Origin: Gadus chalcogrammus
Lineage: Eukaryota > Chordata > Actinopteri > Gadiformes > Gadidae
Assembly: GCF_026213295.1 (NCBI RefSeq)
Contig: NC_079417.1
Coordinates: forward strand, 4,799,451 to 4,863,450
Direction of reading: 5' to 3'
DNA length: 64,000 nucleotides
Of this stretch, positions 1 through 13,559 are shown piece by piece. Positions within the stretch are counted from its first letter, which is position 1; each line of letters opens with the position of its first letter. The translations under genes and the position numbers were made by a program. A model generated the notes under the pieces. That model did no database searches. It had not been told where the DNA came from and was given only the letters and a program-made list of their open reading frames with translations.

Positions 1-299
1 ATGACCACGGAAGAGGCAGTGAATGAAGTATTGATTAGACAGCGATTTATTAGAAACCTAATAAACCGTTGGAACACGCAAGACCGGTAACCATAGCAAC
101 GCGGTAAACAAACCTCGCAAAGCCCAATCCAGGTCTTACTGAAGGCAGACATTAATGGTCAAATATTATTAATAAATATTCTAATATATTCGAATATTAA
201 TATTAATCAACAAACAAACGTCGAAGAGGATTTTTGGGCAAAAGTCAAAGCCCTACTTCACACAGAGGTCACAGACTGGGATGAAACGGGCTGTTTTAC

Positions 300-3200
300 C
301 GCGTTGAGCTTGTCTGTCTTCTTGACGGTGGGCTCCTTCATGGTGGCGGCCAGCAGCGTGTCCCCCTTGTAGTCCCTGTAGAGCTCGGCCAGAGTCTCCC
401 GGGTCTCCAGGTTGGTGCTGTTCAGGTGGTAGCCTGGGTCCAGCTTGGCCTTCTCCTCATCTAGACAGAGCCGGGACGAGGGGGACTTTTGAATGACCGG
501 ACAAACTTTTTTTTTTCTTTTCTTTTTTTAAGCTAACAAAGTATTAGACTTCAGTTAGAGATGGATGGACTTGGGTTAGGGTACTTTTGGTTACGAATTC
601 TTATCTATAAATCAAGATCTATTATAGTGCACTCTGCCCACTAGGTGGTGCCGCAGAGATACTTTTTATTGCATGCTTTGATTTGATGATGAGCCTAACT
701 TGAGAACAAACAAATGAGTTAAAGCGTTTGCTTGATCAATTATTAAATGTGAATGCCAATTATCTTTTTTAACAAATGCAAACACATAGACACATACCCA
801 GGTCGATGTCAACCTTTAAGGACAAGAGTCATTGACGCATTGAAATGTGCAGTCTGCATTCAAGGGACTATGATAAATAGCTCAGCCAATGCAGTTGAGG
901 CAGGTGCAGAGTTCTTTGTCATAGTCCCTTGAACACGGACACATCTCAATACACACCAATAGATAATCCACTAATGTTATGTGTGTCAAAAGAGATGGAG
1001 GGTTGGCATGGCAACTGGAGGGCACCTACCCGGGTCCAACACCTTGAGGTTATTCTTCACATGGAAGAAGTCGGACACGTTGAATTTATCCAAATGGGTG
1101 GGATCCTATGGGAGAGACACGCATTCATCTACAGTCAGATAAGCAGGCCCTTCTGCAGGTCAGCAATATAAATGGTGGACATATTCCACATGAATGCAGG
1201 ATGTGATCCACAACACACCTGTAACGTGATCAGGTCTTTTCTGGTGAAGGGCTCGTCAGTGAGGAGATCTCTGTAGCTCTTGGTCTTGATGTTGAGCTGT
1301 TCCACCGCCTAAAGGGCAAACACACAGCCCCAATAACGTTCAGAGATATGTATAAACAATACAGTGGTGTTTGAACCGTTGCCTGAACCGTTTGTCAATG
1401 GTTCAAGCAACAAAACATCAACAGTTTGTTCCAGGATTGAAATGGGATGTCACTGAAGTGGGTTAATGTTGAAGTCAACCTCAGCTCTCGGAATTCAGTG
1501 TTAAAGGGCTGCCAGATCTTCAATGTCTCAAATACAATTCTTCACATCTTTCTGGGGATTAATATTCAACCTGCTTGCTAAGCAGTGGACCAGTCACAGA
1601 AATAAAAAATAGATTTGTTGATATGACCCAAGAAGTTCCAAAAAATAGGTGTCCTTGAGTCTTTGATTTTACACTGATGAAGTTTAGCCAGGGAGACAGA
1701 GTTTAGCCTTTTTCCATTGGCTCTCTTCCTGCATTGTTTCTTAACATCCTGAATTTGTTATTCCACCATGGCAGAAGATGGTTTCAGCTTTTTATAGCTG
1801 AAAAAGGAGCTATAGAATGTAAACCAGTAGTTCAAAAGCTGTTAAAAACCCTGATAAGCTCCTCTACCGGCCTTGCTGTTCACAGGTATTAAAAATATGT
1901 TTGGGGCAGTAAAAAGCTGATGTATTTAGGGAGCAGGTGTGAAACAGGATGGTGGGTTTTAGAGAGAGAGAGGAGTCGCACCTGGCAGAGCCCTGAGTTG
2001 GGATCAGAAAATGATTGGCCAAATGATTCTTCAAGATAAAATTAAGGCTCTCAAAAAAAAAAAAGGCTAATTAGGGAAAGAGCGACTGGAGAACAACCAA
2101 GATCATTTCTGTGTAATACTGCCAGGCCACCCCCTCAGCCTCTCATTCTTGGCTGATGGAGAAATGAATGTTCTGGGGGGGGGGGATGACTCAATGGCAG
2201 GGGCACATTCATCAGAATTAATCCAAGACTCGTTGACGATGAAAAAATAAATATTGTGGGTGATGATCAAATCCTGGCAGATAAAAGACTCATTGGCAAA
2301 TTATATTGCATTGAGTAAACAGAGAAGAGCCAATTCAAGAGCAGGGACTGAAGAACTCGTTTTAACTGATGAGATTCCTTCGGTAGAAGAGATCATGGTG
2401 GGTAGGTTCGGTTCTCGCACCCTGTCTTTCAGTGATCCTAACAGGAACAAATTAATGAGGGAGAGAAGCCAAACCAGCACAAGCAGGATCTGCATTGTCT
2501 GGGGCAGGTCTTTGAGATCCAGAGCCAGGATGGTGAGAAGGGAGTTATTGGGGAAAGGATCAATTAATGCCATAAGCAATTAGGTCAATACAATTAAATA
2601 TAAATGTAAATGTTCCTTTTCCTGTTAGGATGCAGCCCACTGTATGTAAACAGGCCCCACTTGGCGCAGAAGGAATCATAATGACTGATAAAACCCAGTC
2701 ATGCTGCTGAAGGAGATCCTTGATGAGCTGCTCAACGGATTGCGAGTCACGTTTTGGCTCAGCAACCTACGCTGTCGGGGCCATTAGTGGAGTTGTTGTG
2801 CTCCATAGAGTGGGTACAAGTCTTAGTGCTCCGTGTGGGGTGGAATGAATCAGGAGGGAAGAACGGCCAGGAGCTTCCAGTGGAAACGGGTATCTCATGT
2901 AGAGCCAGGGAGTATTGAGTCGTAGGTCTGTATTTTCAGCACAAAGTATATTCACTCACCTCATTGGAGAACACATTGCCGGTGACCTTGTTGGTAACAA
3001 TGTGAGAGTTGTTGGTGAAGATATTGAACAGCACTGGACAATGGTACTTCCCTGAAGCAGAAGGAAGGAGAAATGTTAAGATACACGTTTTATATATTTA
3101 TCGTTGTATGTGGTCAGCTGTACAAAGTGGTAGCACTAGAACGGACACACACGCACACAAACACGTACACACACTCTGCGATGTCTGGATCAATCAAGGT

Positions 3201-6036
3201 CAGCTTCTGTCTCAGGTGTGGCTCGACGACAACCCTGCTTCTGTATTTGCTTCCATGTTTCGTTGCATGATAATTCTGTTAAAGTCTCCTGCTAACCAAC
3301 AGTTATGTGCTTAATCAGACGTTTTCTTAGGAAAAACTGTCTTTTCTTTCAGCAGGGCGGTTTCGGTGTGAAGACGACGTTTGAGATGCGATGGTTTCAT
3401 GGAATCCTTTCTAAGAGAATCTTCAAATACCACCTGTGCTCAGTTCAATGTCACAGTTTTCTTACAGTTCAGCTCGAAAAAAATTCTGCTCCTGTCCGCA
3501 CTTCTCTTTCAAATAGTTCCCGGTTTGATCATAATAATATTTTTTGCTGGCAGTTTAGCCTGTAATCGTTGACGTTAGAGAGCGCTACAACCCAACTATG
3601 AAACAGTTCGATATTGAAACAAAATATTACAGGAATGGCACATCTTATTTTACGTTACTCATGGTTAATGTATTTCCATTCATAGTATTATTATGTGTAA
3701 AATAAATCCTCTGTGTACCACCAAATAGTGCAATGCGTACCAGCAGTGGTACGCGACTACGCGTACCAAGATACCACTGTTTGAAGACCAATTATCTATA
3801 CTATATCACACAGTATGTTGGATTGAGTGAGACAGATGCATGAATAAACACTAACCATCAGCGTTCTTTGCGAAGGTTAGTTTGATGAGGGACTTTACTT
3901 CCAGCTTCTGCAGAAGAAAAAAAAAAATTGAAGTTGTTGACATTTTAGTGAAACAAAGTTTCTTTGTCTTTTAGCAAGAAATAATGGTGATAAAATAGTA
4001 TAAGGACAAGGAGGCCTTTACAGACAGTTAAATCATGTCTCCATGTGCTTGCTTACCTCTCCTGAGATGGGGTTGGTGCCGTACCTCTTTATCCAAGGGA
4101 TAATGCTCCTAAACACAGGGTATGAATGAATCGCATTCCCTTCTCCTTATCCCAAACTTCAAAAAAACGAGTCCTTTGAACTACAACAACGGATTGATGT
4201 CCAATGTTTTATGTATTAGGTTATTTTATCTGAAACTGTCCAATGCCATCTTCCCTTTCCTGATATTGCCTTTATCATTCCAAATCTACACCAAAACGAA
4301 TATAGCATGTTAAGTTAATATCGTATTATTTTTAAAATCATATTATGTTCTCCACTTTCAGACTCACAAGTAAGAGGCAAAGTAATACTTACAGTAGGTC
4401 AAAGACCACTCCTTCCTCGGTACAAACTGGATACTCAAATGGTTGGAGGGACAAGCTTAAGGATTGAGGAAACAGTGTTCAAGAGTGTCAACAATGGATA
4501 AGGTTTTTTCTATTTGAGATTAATAAACAACCCAAGTTGTAAAGCCTCTAAAATGTATGACTTGGTTAGTGTGCATAAGGTGCATAGTACATATGTAGAC
4601 CTCAATACGTATACAAGATGAAACGTACACATCTTATAATTATGTGTGTGAGACTTGAAGATTTAGGTGTACTTGAAATGCATAAGTCAATGGGAACCGT
4701 ACAATACCATACCTGCAGTGGTCGAATGGGAGTCGTCTAAAATCCGCCTGGGGAATTTCTTTGATGAAAAGAACAAAATCATAATTTCTCTGCTTGATGC
4801 CTAATTCTCTATATCAAACAGGTATTATTATAAGAGTACTTCTCAGAAATAATAATTGGCATGTCATGTTTGAATAATAAAAATGAATACGAGAATAAAA
4901 CACACCTGCGCGCTTTCCTCCATAGAAATTTGTGTACTCCGAAGAGGTTATATACCTAGAACACCATCAAAGAAATTATCAAGAAGATCAAAATGATTGA
5001 CATGGTTAGCATTTTTGTTCCTTTTTTTTTTTATCATCGATAGTGACTCATTTTAAATGTTAAATAATAAAAGCTCTATTAGTAGTTCAGGGGGATTTCC
5101 AACCCCCATTAGGCAGCAGCCTCGAGTGTATATCTTAGGAGGAGAGACCAGATTATGAAAGGTTAAAAGTAGGTAGATGCTGCAGCACCCAAGATTGATA
5201 AAGACCTAACATCAGGTATTTGTTTTGTATGCTTCTCGGATACAAATTAACCCGTTACTGAACGTGAAAAATATGGTCACAGTTCTGTGCGCTTTTAAAG
5301 ATGCATAATGGTTCAAATGTTACGATTTGTACAAGCAATAGCTTTAAGCCTTCATTCAATGTGTCCAATGTGTTGAACATTGATTGTCTTATATGACCAT
5401 CTTGGCACAACACAGTCAAGCTTCAATATTTCAACCCCTACTTTTGCAACCCATCGTTTGTAAAATAACTTTTGTCACGCCTGGGAAAAGAAAGAGTCAA
5501 ACTAATGTGCTCTATTGCTTTAGTTTGCCACTTCAGGAAGCCGTCATTACGACCTATTGGTCGAAATTCTCTCCAAGGAGTGCCCTATTATTAAACCCAA
5601 CGGCATGAAGATATAAAGGAGAAGACCCCAGCTGTCTGTAGGGGTGCAATATTGGTGAGGATATCACCATCAAATACACACATAATAATTGTAGGGCACT
5701 CAAGGGGAAATGCGACTTGAGGTGCCAACGTCCTCGTTAGTCGCTTGCGGCTAACTTTAGGCTAGTGCTATGGCTCTAGCCTAAAGAAAAATGTGCCTAA
5801 ATCAAGTCAAACTCGTATAATTCATTAACTAAATGGGAAATACACCCAAAATAGCCACCAGATGGGTATCCCATACACCTGCTCAAAGGTTGGGGGACTT
5901 AAGCACTTCATATTGAAACATAAGGTCTTGTCTATGTTAGCATATGAGAGATCTGACAAAAACACTTCAATATTATTATTACGGTTCCTTCATTCCTTAC
6001 TTACATTTTATCTTTCTGATGTTGGCGTTTCCCCAT
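300..6036 (-). CDS. ppil2: Peptidyl-prolyl isomerase-like 2 (U-box cyclophilin), 5' ten coding exons, 3' part outside window
   Basis: Nuclear U-box E3 ligase with a C-terminal cyclophilin domain, known as a spliceosome-associated protein. Coding exons, in transcript order: 6036-6005 (MGKRQHQKDKM), 4955-4906, 4758-4713, 4455-4393, 4108-4057, 3907-3856, 3051-2960, 1308-1219, 1105-1030, 460-300. All have GT/AG ends and join in phase to give 238 residues. Diagnostic stretches are FRRLPFDHCSLSLQPF, YPVCTEEGVVFDLL, YGTNPISGE, YHCPVLFNIFTNNSHIV (U-box, about residues 35-105), AVEQLNIKTKSYRDLLTDEP and LDKFNVSDFFHVKNNLKVLD. The start matches the conserved MGKRQHQKDKM of the family. The last visible exon ends at KKTDKLNA in phase 0, so the cyclophilin domain must lie left of position 1. 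No frameshift or missing exon is seen. Identification rests on recalled PPIL2 family sequence and is strong. Confidence 0.95.
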
Positions 6037-6200
6037 TTTGACACTCTGTAGTTAGACCCCAACTACGTCCTTTTTGTTGTTATAAACTTTCGATAATGAC
6101 TATGAACTGTATGCAGTGTTTATATTCTGGTACGCGTCGCGCGTCGCGATAAGATGACTTCTTCGTGTGTTTTTTCAGGACTCCTTCTTCTTCTTCTTCC
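6037..6200 (-). promoter_or_regulatory. ppil2: Presumed ppil2 5' UTR and promoter region
   Basis: Sequence just upstream of the ppil2 start codon. It includes a short CpG-dense patch (GTACGCGTCGCGCGTCGCG, about 6130-6148) in otherwise AT-rich DNA, as expected of a housekeeping promoter. No TATA box is obvious. The transcription start cannot be fixed from sequence alone. Confidence 0.35.
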
Positions 6201-7020
6201 CTTAATTTCCGGCAATCTGTATGCCTTTGCGGCACATTGCTGCCACCCACAGGACAAAAATAATAATAAAATAAATAAATAATACATTTAAAAAAAGAAA
6301 TATTCCAAACCGCAGTCAGTCCATAGTCAAGTGGCCGCCATAAATTCCAGAACAGCTTTTACAGTCCCAGGCTGGTTCTTGATGGGACCCAGAAGGCTCC
6401 TCAGTGTAACAGGTGTTGTGCCCACCGCTGCATACAGCCGTTCCCTCTCTAGAGCGAGTCCTAAACACTCGCACACTCCCCGCACAGTCCATCCTCATGT
6501 TTCCCAATTTTGTGTAAGTCCCATGCAAGTCCACAATGCCCCAACCTCAGTCTGGTTATCATCATGACTATATGCCTCCTTTCCTTTCCCAAAAAACACT
6601 GGTACTAGGACTGCTGCCACCTATAGGGTTAAATAGTCACACTCCAAATGTATTGATATCTTAACAATGAACAGTGGAAAGGCCATTACACAAGGGTGAG
6701 AAGTAAGTCTTAACTCAGAGTGTACTGGGAAGTGCAGTGCCTGCCAAGTTAGATTAGACAGCAGTACAGCTTTACCTAAAATAATACTAGGTTTTAAGAA
6801 TGGTTACAGGAAGAAAGGTCTCTGGAACTACTATATGCTAGCAACTACATGCAATACAATAAATAATGCATGTTGTTATCACTGCCAAACAAATAAACTA
6901 TCTGGCTCATCTTTCCATGATTCATCTTACATCTTTAGCGGCAAATCATCAGAATACAACAATTGACTCTTCATCATTATTGCAATAAACACATTTTGGA
7001 ATGTCACACTCATTTGCATC
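6200..7020. other. Intergenic stretch between ppil2 and the stambp 3' UTR
   Basis: No exon with family resemblance was recognised on either strand. The stretch at about 6310-6570 is more GC-rich and open on both strands, and is flanked by short near-repeats (CTGCCACCCACAGG and CTGCCACCTATAGGG), so it may be an old transposon remnant. The rest is AT-rich unique-looking DNA. Confidence 0.4.
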
Positions 7021-7029
7021 TATTGTACT

Positions 7030-8095
7030 AATAACTTTATTATTATATTGAAATGCATCAAACCACAGACCCAAAATTATGAATGTCAACCCACACATGA
7101 GTGAAAAGCAAGTACAATGTAAATATTGTCATATTAAGTCCGATTATTAACATTGATGAAGTTATTGAATCAGAGTAAAATATTTTTATGGACTTTACTA
7201 AACAGAAAAACAAAATTTCTTGGGCATCAGGAAGGCATTGTGGCCATGGTGATTAGCAATGTACAATAGCTGGTACATTCAAGCATTGAGCCAGAGAGAA
7301 GAGAAATGGACCTGTAACACAGATGCTTTGCATAGCCCCGTTTTACTTTGATAAATATATTTTCATAAGGAAAATTAAAAAAAAAATGGATTATGACAAT
7401 TTGAAACAAGACCCTTTTTAGTTAAACAATTCCACAGAGTCAGTCTTTTTGTATTTATCGGACACAACACAAGGCAGGGACACTGCCCACAGTACCTGAG
7501 TTACTATTGGCTTCCACATCTGTTAGTACGTATTCTCAACAGTATAGATAATGGAAGTATGATATAATATACAAATTAAAAATAATGAAAATAATTCTAT
7601 AACGGTCTGAGTCAGGATCGTAATGAAAAACATCATTGGACGACGAGAATCCTCTTTTTTCTTGGCACTTAACTGTTGGACATTCCCAACCCTTATTACA
7701 ATTAAATTAAGAACAGACAAATGTTAGAGTTTAAGACAACTGATACATAACCCGTACTTGCAGTTACATTTCACCAACAAACATTAATGCTATAAAGTTA
7801 TACTATTTCCTCAAAGTTATAACTAAGGGAGCAAAATAGAACAGACAGACATGGCAAAGAGGTGTCTGTCTGAAACCACCGCTTCGCCTGGAAAGTGCAA
7901 CATAAGGAAAATGGAAAGAGCAAAGAATGGTCACAATATTGTTCCAGTGGAGAGCGGGAACAAATCGAGGTTGAGGTTCATCAAGGATTCCAGAGCCGGT
8001 AGATGGCGCTGTGCTGTCTCGTACGATGAACTGTTCTCTAATGAGATTAATGTGTTTCATAATGGAGTCTTTGTCCGGTTGCGAACCCTACAACT
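7030..8095 (-). other. stambp: Probable stambp 3' UTR
   Basis: AT-rich sequence following the stambp stop codon on the minus strand. A candidate poly(A) signal AATAAA (TTTATT on the plus strand near 7034) would give a 3' UTR of about 1 kb. The end is inferred only from that motif. Confidence 0.4.
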
Positions 8096-11000
8096 TTACC
8101 GCAGGTCCAACATGGAAACTGTGGCATCTGTGATGTTGATATGGCCCGCATGCTGTGGGAAAATGGAGACATCAGGATCAGAAAGAGCTTTATGGTCAGG
8201 GACGACTGCACTTACGAGACAGTTTGGTTGTGTTTTGTATGTTGGTGCAGTGAAAGAATTGTATAATACGAAAATAACCCTTGAACATGTATATGTGAAG
8301 TTGTGTGTGAGCGCACATTTTTGGGTGCATTTGGGGGTATGTATGTGTTACTGTCTCGAACAAGAACAAGTATTATTGAACATAAATATAAAATAAAGAA
8401 AGTAAAAAATCTAAGATATACAATGTACATTTAAACTGGAAAGTTTGCAGTGTGCAATGTTATGTACAATTTTCTTAATTATTTTGTCCTTAAGGTTACT
8501 TATGTCTTTATACTTGGAATGCACAGGTGGTTGGTTTGATTATGTAAGAAGAGCCCTTACTGTGAAAAGAGGAGGGTCTTTGCTGTGCGGGTGAAAGCTC
8601 TTCTGTTTACATGTGGAGATCTCCTCTGTTCCACGGTCTGTTAGGCGGTAGTAGCCAATTCTGCGATGTCATTGAACACAAAAACAGCCAATTGCACACG
8701 TTGCATAAAAAGACACGACAATAAAAATATACTATCCGTCCCACTGTCCTAAGTGTCTATATACCAAACCAGATCTGAACACGAGATCGGAGTTACAACG
8801 CAAGTGCATTTGAAGCAACCAAACTGAACCCACTCGTTGAACTTTGGTGAGCAGACGATAGCGATGGCCTCCGGCAGCATCATCTGGTAGGAGCAGTGTG
8901 TGTGGAGGTCCACGCTGGACAGGAAGGCTGTCTGTGTGGGGTGGGTCTGGAGGGTGACAAACCGCAGTTAGACTTTGGGTGCGTTTGTCCGAAATGCTCG
9001 TTGATTTACGCTTGTTTATCATCGCTTCGAGGAGACAAGCATTAGCAGTATGTGCTGGAGCGGGAGGGAGGAAGAGGTTGAAAATTGGAACCAGAGTAGC
9101 AATTAGTTGGAATTAATATAAAACCAACTTTAGGATTAGACTCCACACAATACACAACACGCCACACTATGTATTGGAACGCTGGGCAAAATGGAAGTAC
9201 GACACGCTAAGCCAGGCCCGCCGTTCCCTATACGCAGAGTCCACAGGGCACCAAGTACCTGGGGGGGGCACCAAAAATCAAGGTTTGTAAAAAAAATAAA
9301 AATAGAAAAATCACTCAATTTCGGCAAATTAGATGTTTTTACCTAATATATAAAAAGAGGCTCCCCCCCCCCCCGAAACGTCCTGCAGCGGCCCTGCGCT
9401 AAGTCTAGTGTCTATTGTGTCAACCCCGTCTCGACTCACGTGAATCCAGCCCAGAGTGATGAGGTCATACTGGTCCTGGATCAGGAAGAGCTCCTCCTCG
9501 TTTTCAGTGTCACAGTAGTCAGGCCCCCCGGACTGCTTGGGGACGATGACGTGGGTCACAGTGAAGGCATTCCGGTTCTGGAGAAGAAAGAAAAAAAAAG
9601 AAAAAAAAAGAAACACATTCACCCTCATCCCAAGATTGAAATGGCCCCCGGCGGTTGATGAGTGATGAGTTGAAAGACTGCAGCACACCACGCCATGATG
9701 CCTCATTCATAGAGAAAGAAGCGTGTGCTTTTTAGAGTGAAGTCACATAGAAAAGACGCCCGGAGGACATTTTAGATATGTTCTGTTCAATGGGATTTGG
9801 TTTGCTGACCCCAGGCTTAACATTCATAATCTGGTTAATGCAGGAATAAAGGAGTATTTTGAAAAACAACTGCTGTAAGAGAAGCATGCTTGTTCCAAGA
9901 TAAGTACAAGAGTCCACATATTTTTTATACAATTTCATAACTAAATATAACAGAAGTTTTTTACTTTTTTTCGTCTCTTAAGATTGCTATGGAGACCTCT
10001 CTCTGTATTCGGTTCTGCGGCGCAGCCCACCGTTGGTACAACACAGCAGTCTCCGGTTGGAGCAATGGCTGACTGTAAACAAAACCCTCACCAGTTTGCC
10101 ACACAGGATGCCACAGGTCTCCACCGCTCTGGTCGTGTTCGCCTCGGCCAGCCTCAGGAAGCTCCGGCACAGCTCGCCCGGCACGACCAGCTGCCGCAAG
10201 GCATCCACCATGTTACCTGTGGCAGACGAAGCACCATGAGAAGCAACGGGACGTGAGGAGAGGTCTGCAACCTGGCCTGCTGCAAGCGGAGGCATGTTGT
10301 GGACAGGAAATAAAGTAGGTCATAAAAACGGTGCGAGCTAAGCCCAGAAGAACAAATACTTTTAAAGCAGGCGGGGAGTGGTATATAACTCCTCAGAGGC
10401 CCCTCCCTCCCCCGGGGACTCAGAAGAAGATTAACTCACAGTTGTTGTCCGGACTGGCCAGCGAGCCAGGCTTGAGCGACCGGTCAAAGGTGGGGGGTGC
10501 AGAAGGGGCGGTTGTGCCAGGGGTGTACGCGGGGGGGTCGATGTAAAGGTTGCTGGCGCCCCCCGGCAGGTCGCCGTGGCTCTCCGGGGGGGGCGTGGCG
10601 GGGGAGACCGTCGAGTAGGCCGGCGGGGGCCCCTGGAGGCCGGCGAGGATGGGGGCTTCGGGGGGAGGGGTGCCTGGGGCGGCGAACTCCTGCACCACCC
10701 GCTGGCGCTCCTTCTCCAGCTCCTGCCGGCGGATGAGGTCCTCGAAGGCGCTGAACTGCTCCTGCTCCCGCTGCCGCCGCTGGAGCTCCACCACGCGCTC
10801 CCGCTCCGCCTCCAGGGCCCGCCGCTTGGACTGCTCCCTCGCCAGGGACAGGTCCTCGGCCTTCTGCTCACGGACGACAGCACCCCGTTCACCGTTTGTC
10901 CAGCTGAACCACCAACCCCCCACCCCCCCAACCTTATTGTCCCAGCATGCAGCATCCCATACATGGTCTGATTCCAATTCAATTCAATTATCGTTTAATT

Positions 11001-13466
11001 CAAGAGCTGAATGACCCCAGAGGGGAATTATTTTGTTTCCGTTAAAAGTTTTAAAGTCTGCGTTTCTTATAACACTGATGCGTTTTAAGCGTGTCTTTAA
11101 CAAAAGTATTTACTGGGTTGTAGTTTATATAATTTTGATGGTCAACTGCTGCACCTTCAAAAAATTTTTTTTTAATTATTTTAAATTCTAATTATTGTTT
11201 TGTATATTCTGTGATTATCGTTCAAGTGAAAGTTAAGTTCTTGTTCTTGGAATGGGGTCGTTACCTTTTTCACAAGGAACTCTGCGTACTCCTGTTCAAA
11301 TCTCTTCAGCAGAGCTTTCTTCAGCACTTCCGCTTGAGGGAACGCAATGTCCTTAAGTTTCTGCCGGAGGACGACATTAGAAACAAAGCCGTGTTGGTAT
11401 TTTTGCAACAGTAAAAGCCCAAAGACGGGAACATTTCGTGAACAAGTTATGTTTCCGCACCTTTAGTGTGTCCTTCTTCTCCGGAATATTAGCAGTTTTG
11501 TACTCCCTGTGTTTGGGAAGCTTCTCGATAAACAGCCTGGGGAAAAAAACACACCCACAAAACAAAATGTAATGAACAATCAACAACGTGAAAAATTTGG
11601 TTTCAGTAAAAAAAGATAGGAGGCAGAGGACTTAATAGTTACGAATAATTGAATGTTAGTTTGACCTTTTAAAACCTGATAAAATCCCAATGAGCAGTCA
11701 TTTGAATCAAGTCATATATGTGTGTTGTGGTACGAAAGTACTCTAAGCAAATAGAAACAACACAGAGTGACAGTATATCAATAAAGCCCATGATGGATGT
11801 AGTAGGGCAGGGCACTTTTTATTTGAATAGTTAATAGTGAATAGTTTGAATAATGCTTTGGTTGTTTTATCATTTCTGACCTTTGAAATTTACACACCCG
11901 TGTTTTTCCTCATGTTTTTTTTCTTTACCTAGAATGATAAAACTGTCACTCAGTTCGCTTCAAAGCACATGCACTAATTAAGAAGAATGTACAGTATGTA
12001 CTACAAAACACACCAGTCAAAGGAGCTGTTATTTAAAAGAAGGCTTAAATATGTATATGTATATGAGCTTTAACTGAAACTGAAAGCATTTCTTCTTTCT
12101 AAAATCAACACTTTAGATAATAAATATATTTAATACATAAAAGTAAAAACCTTCTGCTTAGCAGTTTTTCGTCTATGACAAACTTAAAGTCGCAATGTGT
12201 AACATTTCAACTGGCTTGTAGCTCATAATAACCTGGACATGTCTGTAGTCATTGCAGATAAATAGTGATTTCAATATTGTTATCAATCAAATCATATCCT
12301 ATTACTGACATTTTCTACAAAAAGAGAATGAAGGCCAGCCCGTATAGAGTGGCGAAGTCACACCCCTTCCGGTACAGCCCATGGGAGATCGAAAAATATG
12401 AATGGGTTTCAATGGAGAGAAAGTAATTATTTTCTGGTCCCAGTCTTTATGTGCCCTGGACAAATATGTTGTTTTTGGATTTGAATGATAATTTTTCAAG
12501 CAAAGAAAACAAAAAAAAATTGCGAAGAAGATGATAATGTTAGCTTTTGTGTGAGGCTACTTTGTGAACTACAGCTCTTCGCTGTACTCGACGCGAATGA
12601 TATACGTCACCACCCGCACTTGGAACTTTGGTACAGACATGGCAATCTCTCTGCTGAACTTCACCGCTTTTTTCAAAAGGGAGGATAAAAGCATCGAAAG
12701 AGGTGAAAACCATTATAAGTCGGGGCATGTGGACGGTTTAAGTTATGCCGATGGGGAGATTGTCGGTCTTGTCTACGCCAGTCGCAGGGAGCGTGACGTC
12801 ACATGAGCCGTGTAGTCTTTCTCATTCTGTTTTCTCTACAGCCTTTAACTGAACAATTGCCCAATAAACGGTCAAACTCTTGACATGAAAAATTATAATT
12901 TAAATCAACAAACAACATATGTGTAATCCGGGGCACATAAAGACTGGGACAAGAAGTGAAATTACTTTGTCTCCATTGAAACCCATTCATATTTTTCGAT
13001 CTCATCGGTCCCATGGGCTCTACCGGAAGGGGCGTGACTTCGCCCCTCTGTTTACAAGGATCACTCACGCCATCAAGCCAGCAAAGCCACATGCTTTGAA
13101 GCCACAGACCAATGTTAATGAGTATTTTGACTTCTAAAAGCCTCCCGCCTACCAACTGGGAAGGGCCTAATCTTACACATTGTGACTTTAAATCCAATCC
13201 ACTCCCCTGAGAGACTACAAACACATAGTTTGAAAAAAATAAAACTGCCAGTTCCATACTTACGTGATGTACTTATTATACAGGACAAAGGCACGCTCGA
13301 TGTTGCCCTCCTCCGTGTAGATAAGCGCCATGCGGATCATCTCCATGCCGGAGCGGAAATATCGACGGGGGGGCATGTCATCGCTCACCTCCACCGAGCT
13401 CCCCTTTTTTGTGAGGGCCCGGACCCGCTCCTCCGGAGGCAGGCTTATGTCATTGTGGTCCGCCAT
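8096..13466 (-). CDS. stambp: STAM-binding protein (AMSH), K63-linkage-specific JAMM deubiquitinase, complete
   Basis: Zinc metalloprotease that trims K63-linked ubiquitin from endosomal cargo together with STAM/ESCRT-0. Coding exons: 13466-13264, 11536-11461, 11360-11265, 10863-10440, 10216-10092, 9577-9440, 8946-8834, 8660-8561, 8152-8096; 1332 bases, 443 aa (human about 424). The N-terminal MIT-type helical region starts [18 protein letters not shown] and includes [21 protein letters not shown] glutamate/arginine-rich coiled coil and a proline-rich linker are in the 424-base exon, followed by [10 protein letters not shown], which fits the STAM SH3-binding motif. The catalytic JAMM domain has [17 protein letters not shown] joined across an intron to [17 protein letters not shown], so the HxHP...S..D metal ligands are intact. 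The last exon is only 57 bases and ends VSMLDLR-stop. STAMBPL1 is the alternative paralogue; the start sequence and overall length favour STAMBP. Confidence 0.95.
12180..13197. mobile_element. Inverted-repeat (foldback/MITE-like) transposon in the first coding intron of stambp
   Basis: Two inverted copies of a several-hundred-base arm lie at about 12180-12510 and 12890-13197. The left end reads TTAAAGTCGCAATGTGTAA and the right end TTACACATTGTGACTTTAA. Inner matching blocks include the segment around AAAAATATGAATGGGTTTCA (12394-12413) and its complement at about 12980-13000, and CATAAAGACTGGGAC against its complement. The centre (about 12540-12850) is unique and shows no transposase. It lies in an intron, so the protein is unaffected. 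Arm boundaries are approximate. Confidence 0.75.
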
Positions 13467-13505
13467 AATAACTTCGGTTATGTCCTCGCAAACACAACCG
13501 GTGCT
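13467..13505 (-). other. stambp: stambp 5' UTR part of the first coding exon
   Basis: An acceptor (GTCTTTGTAG) places the 5' end of this exon at 13505, 39 bases before the start codon. At least one non-coding first exon must therefore lie further right. Confidence 0.6.
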
Positions 13506-13559
13506 CTACAAAGACCAAAACAATTGGTTTAGTCACCAGGGATAGAACACAACCCAAAT

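Noticed and set aside
6316..6567. Overlapping open frames on both strands
   Set aside because: No recognised family, no convincing splice sites, and likely transposon debris.
7851..8396. 181-codon plus-strand ORF beginning MAKRCLSETTASPG, and a second frame there reading [19 protein letters not shown]
   Set aside because: The apparent coding signal is the antisense shadow of the last stambp exon (8152-8096) and of its 3' UTR. The minus strand gives the family C-terminus ending VSMLDLR-stop in phase with the preceding exon.
10497..11014. Long plus-strand ORFs rich in Gly, Arg and Pro
   Set aside because: They are antisense to the GC-rich 424-base stambp exon, which has the matching coiled-coil and proline-rich sequence.
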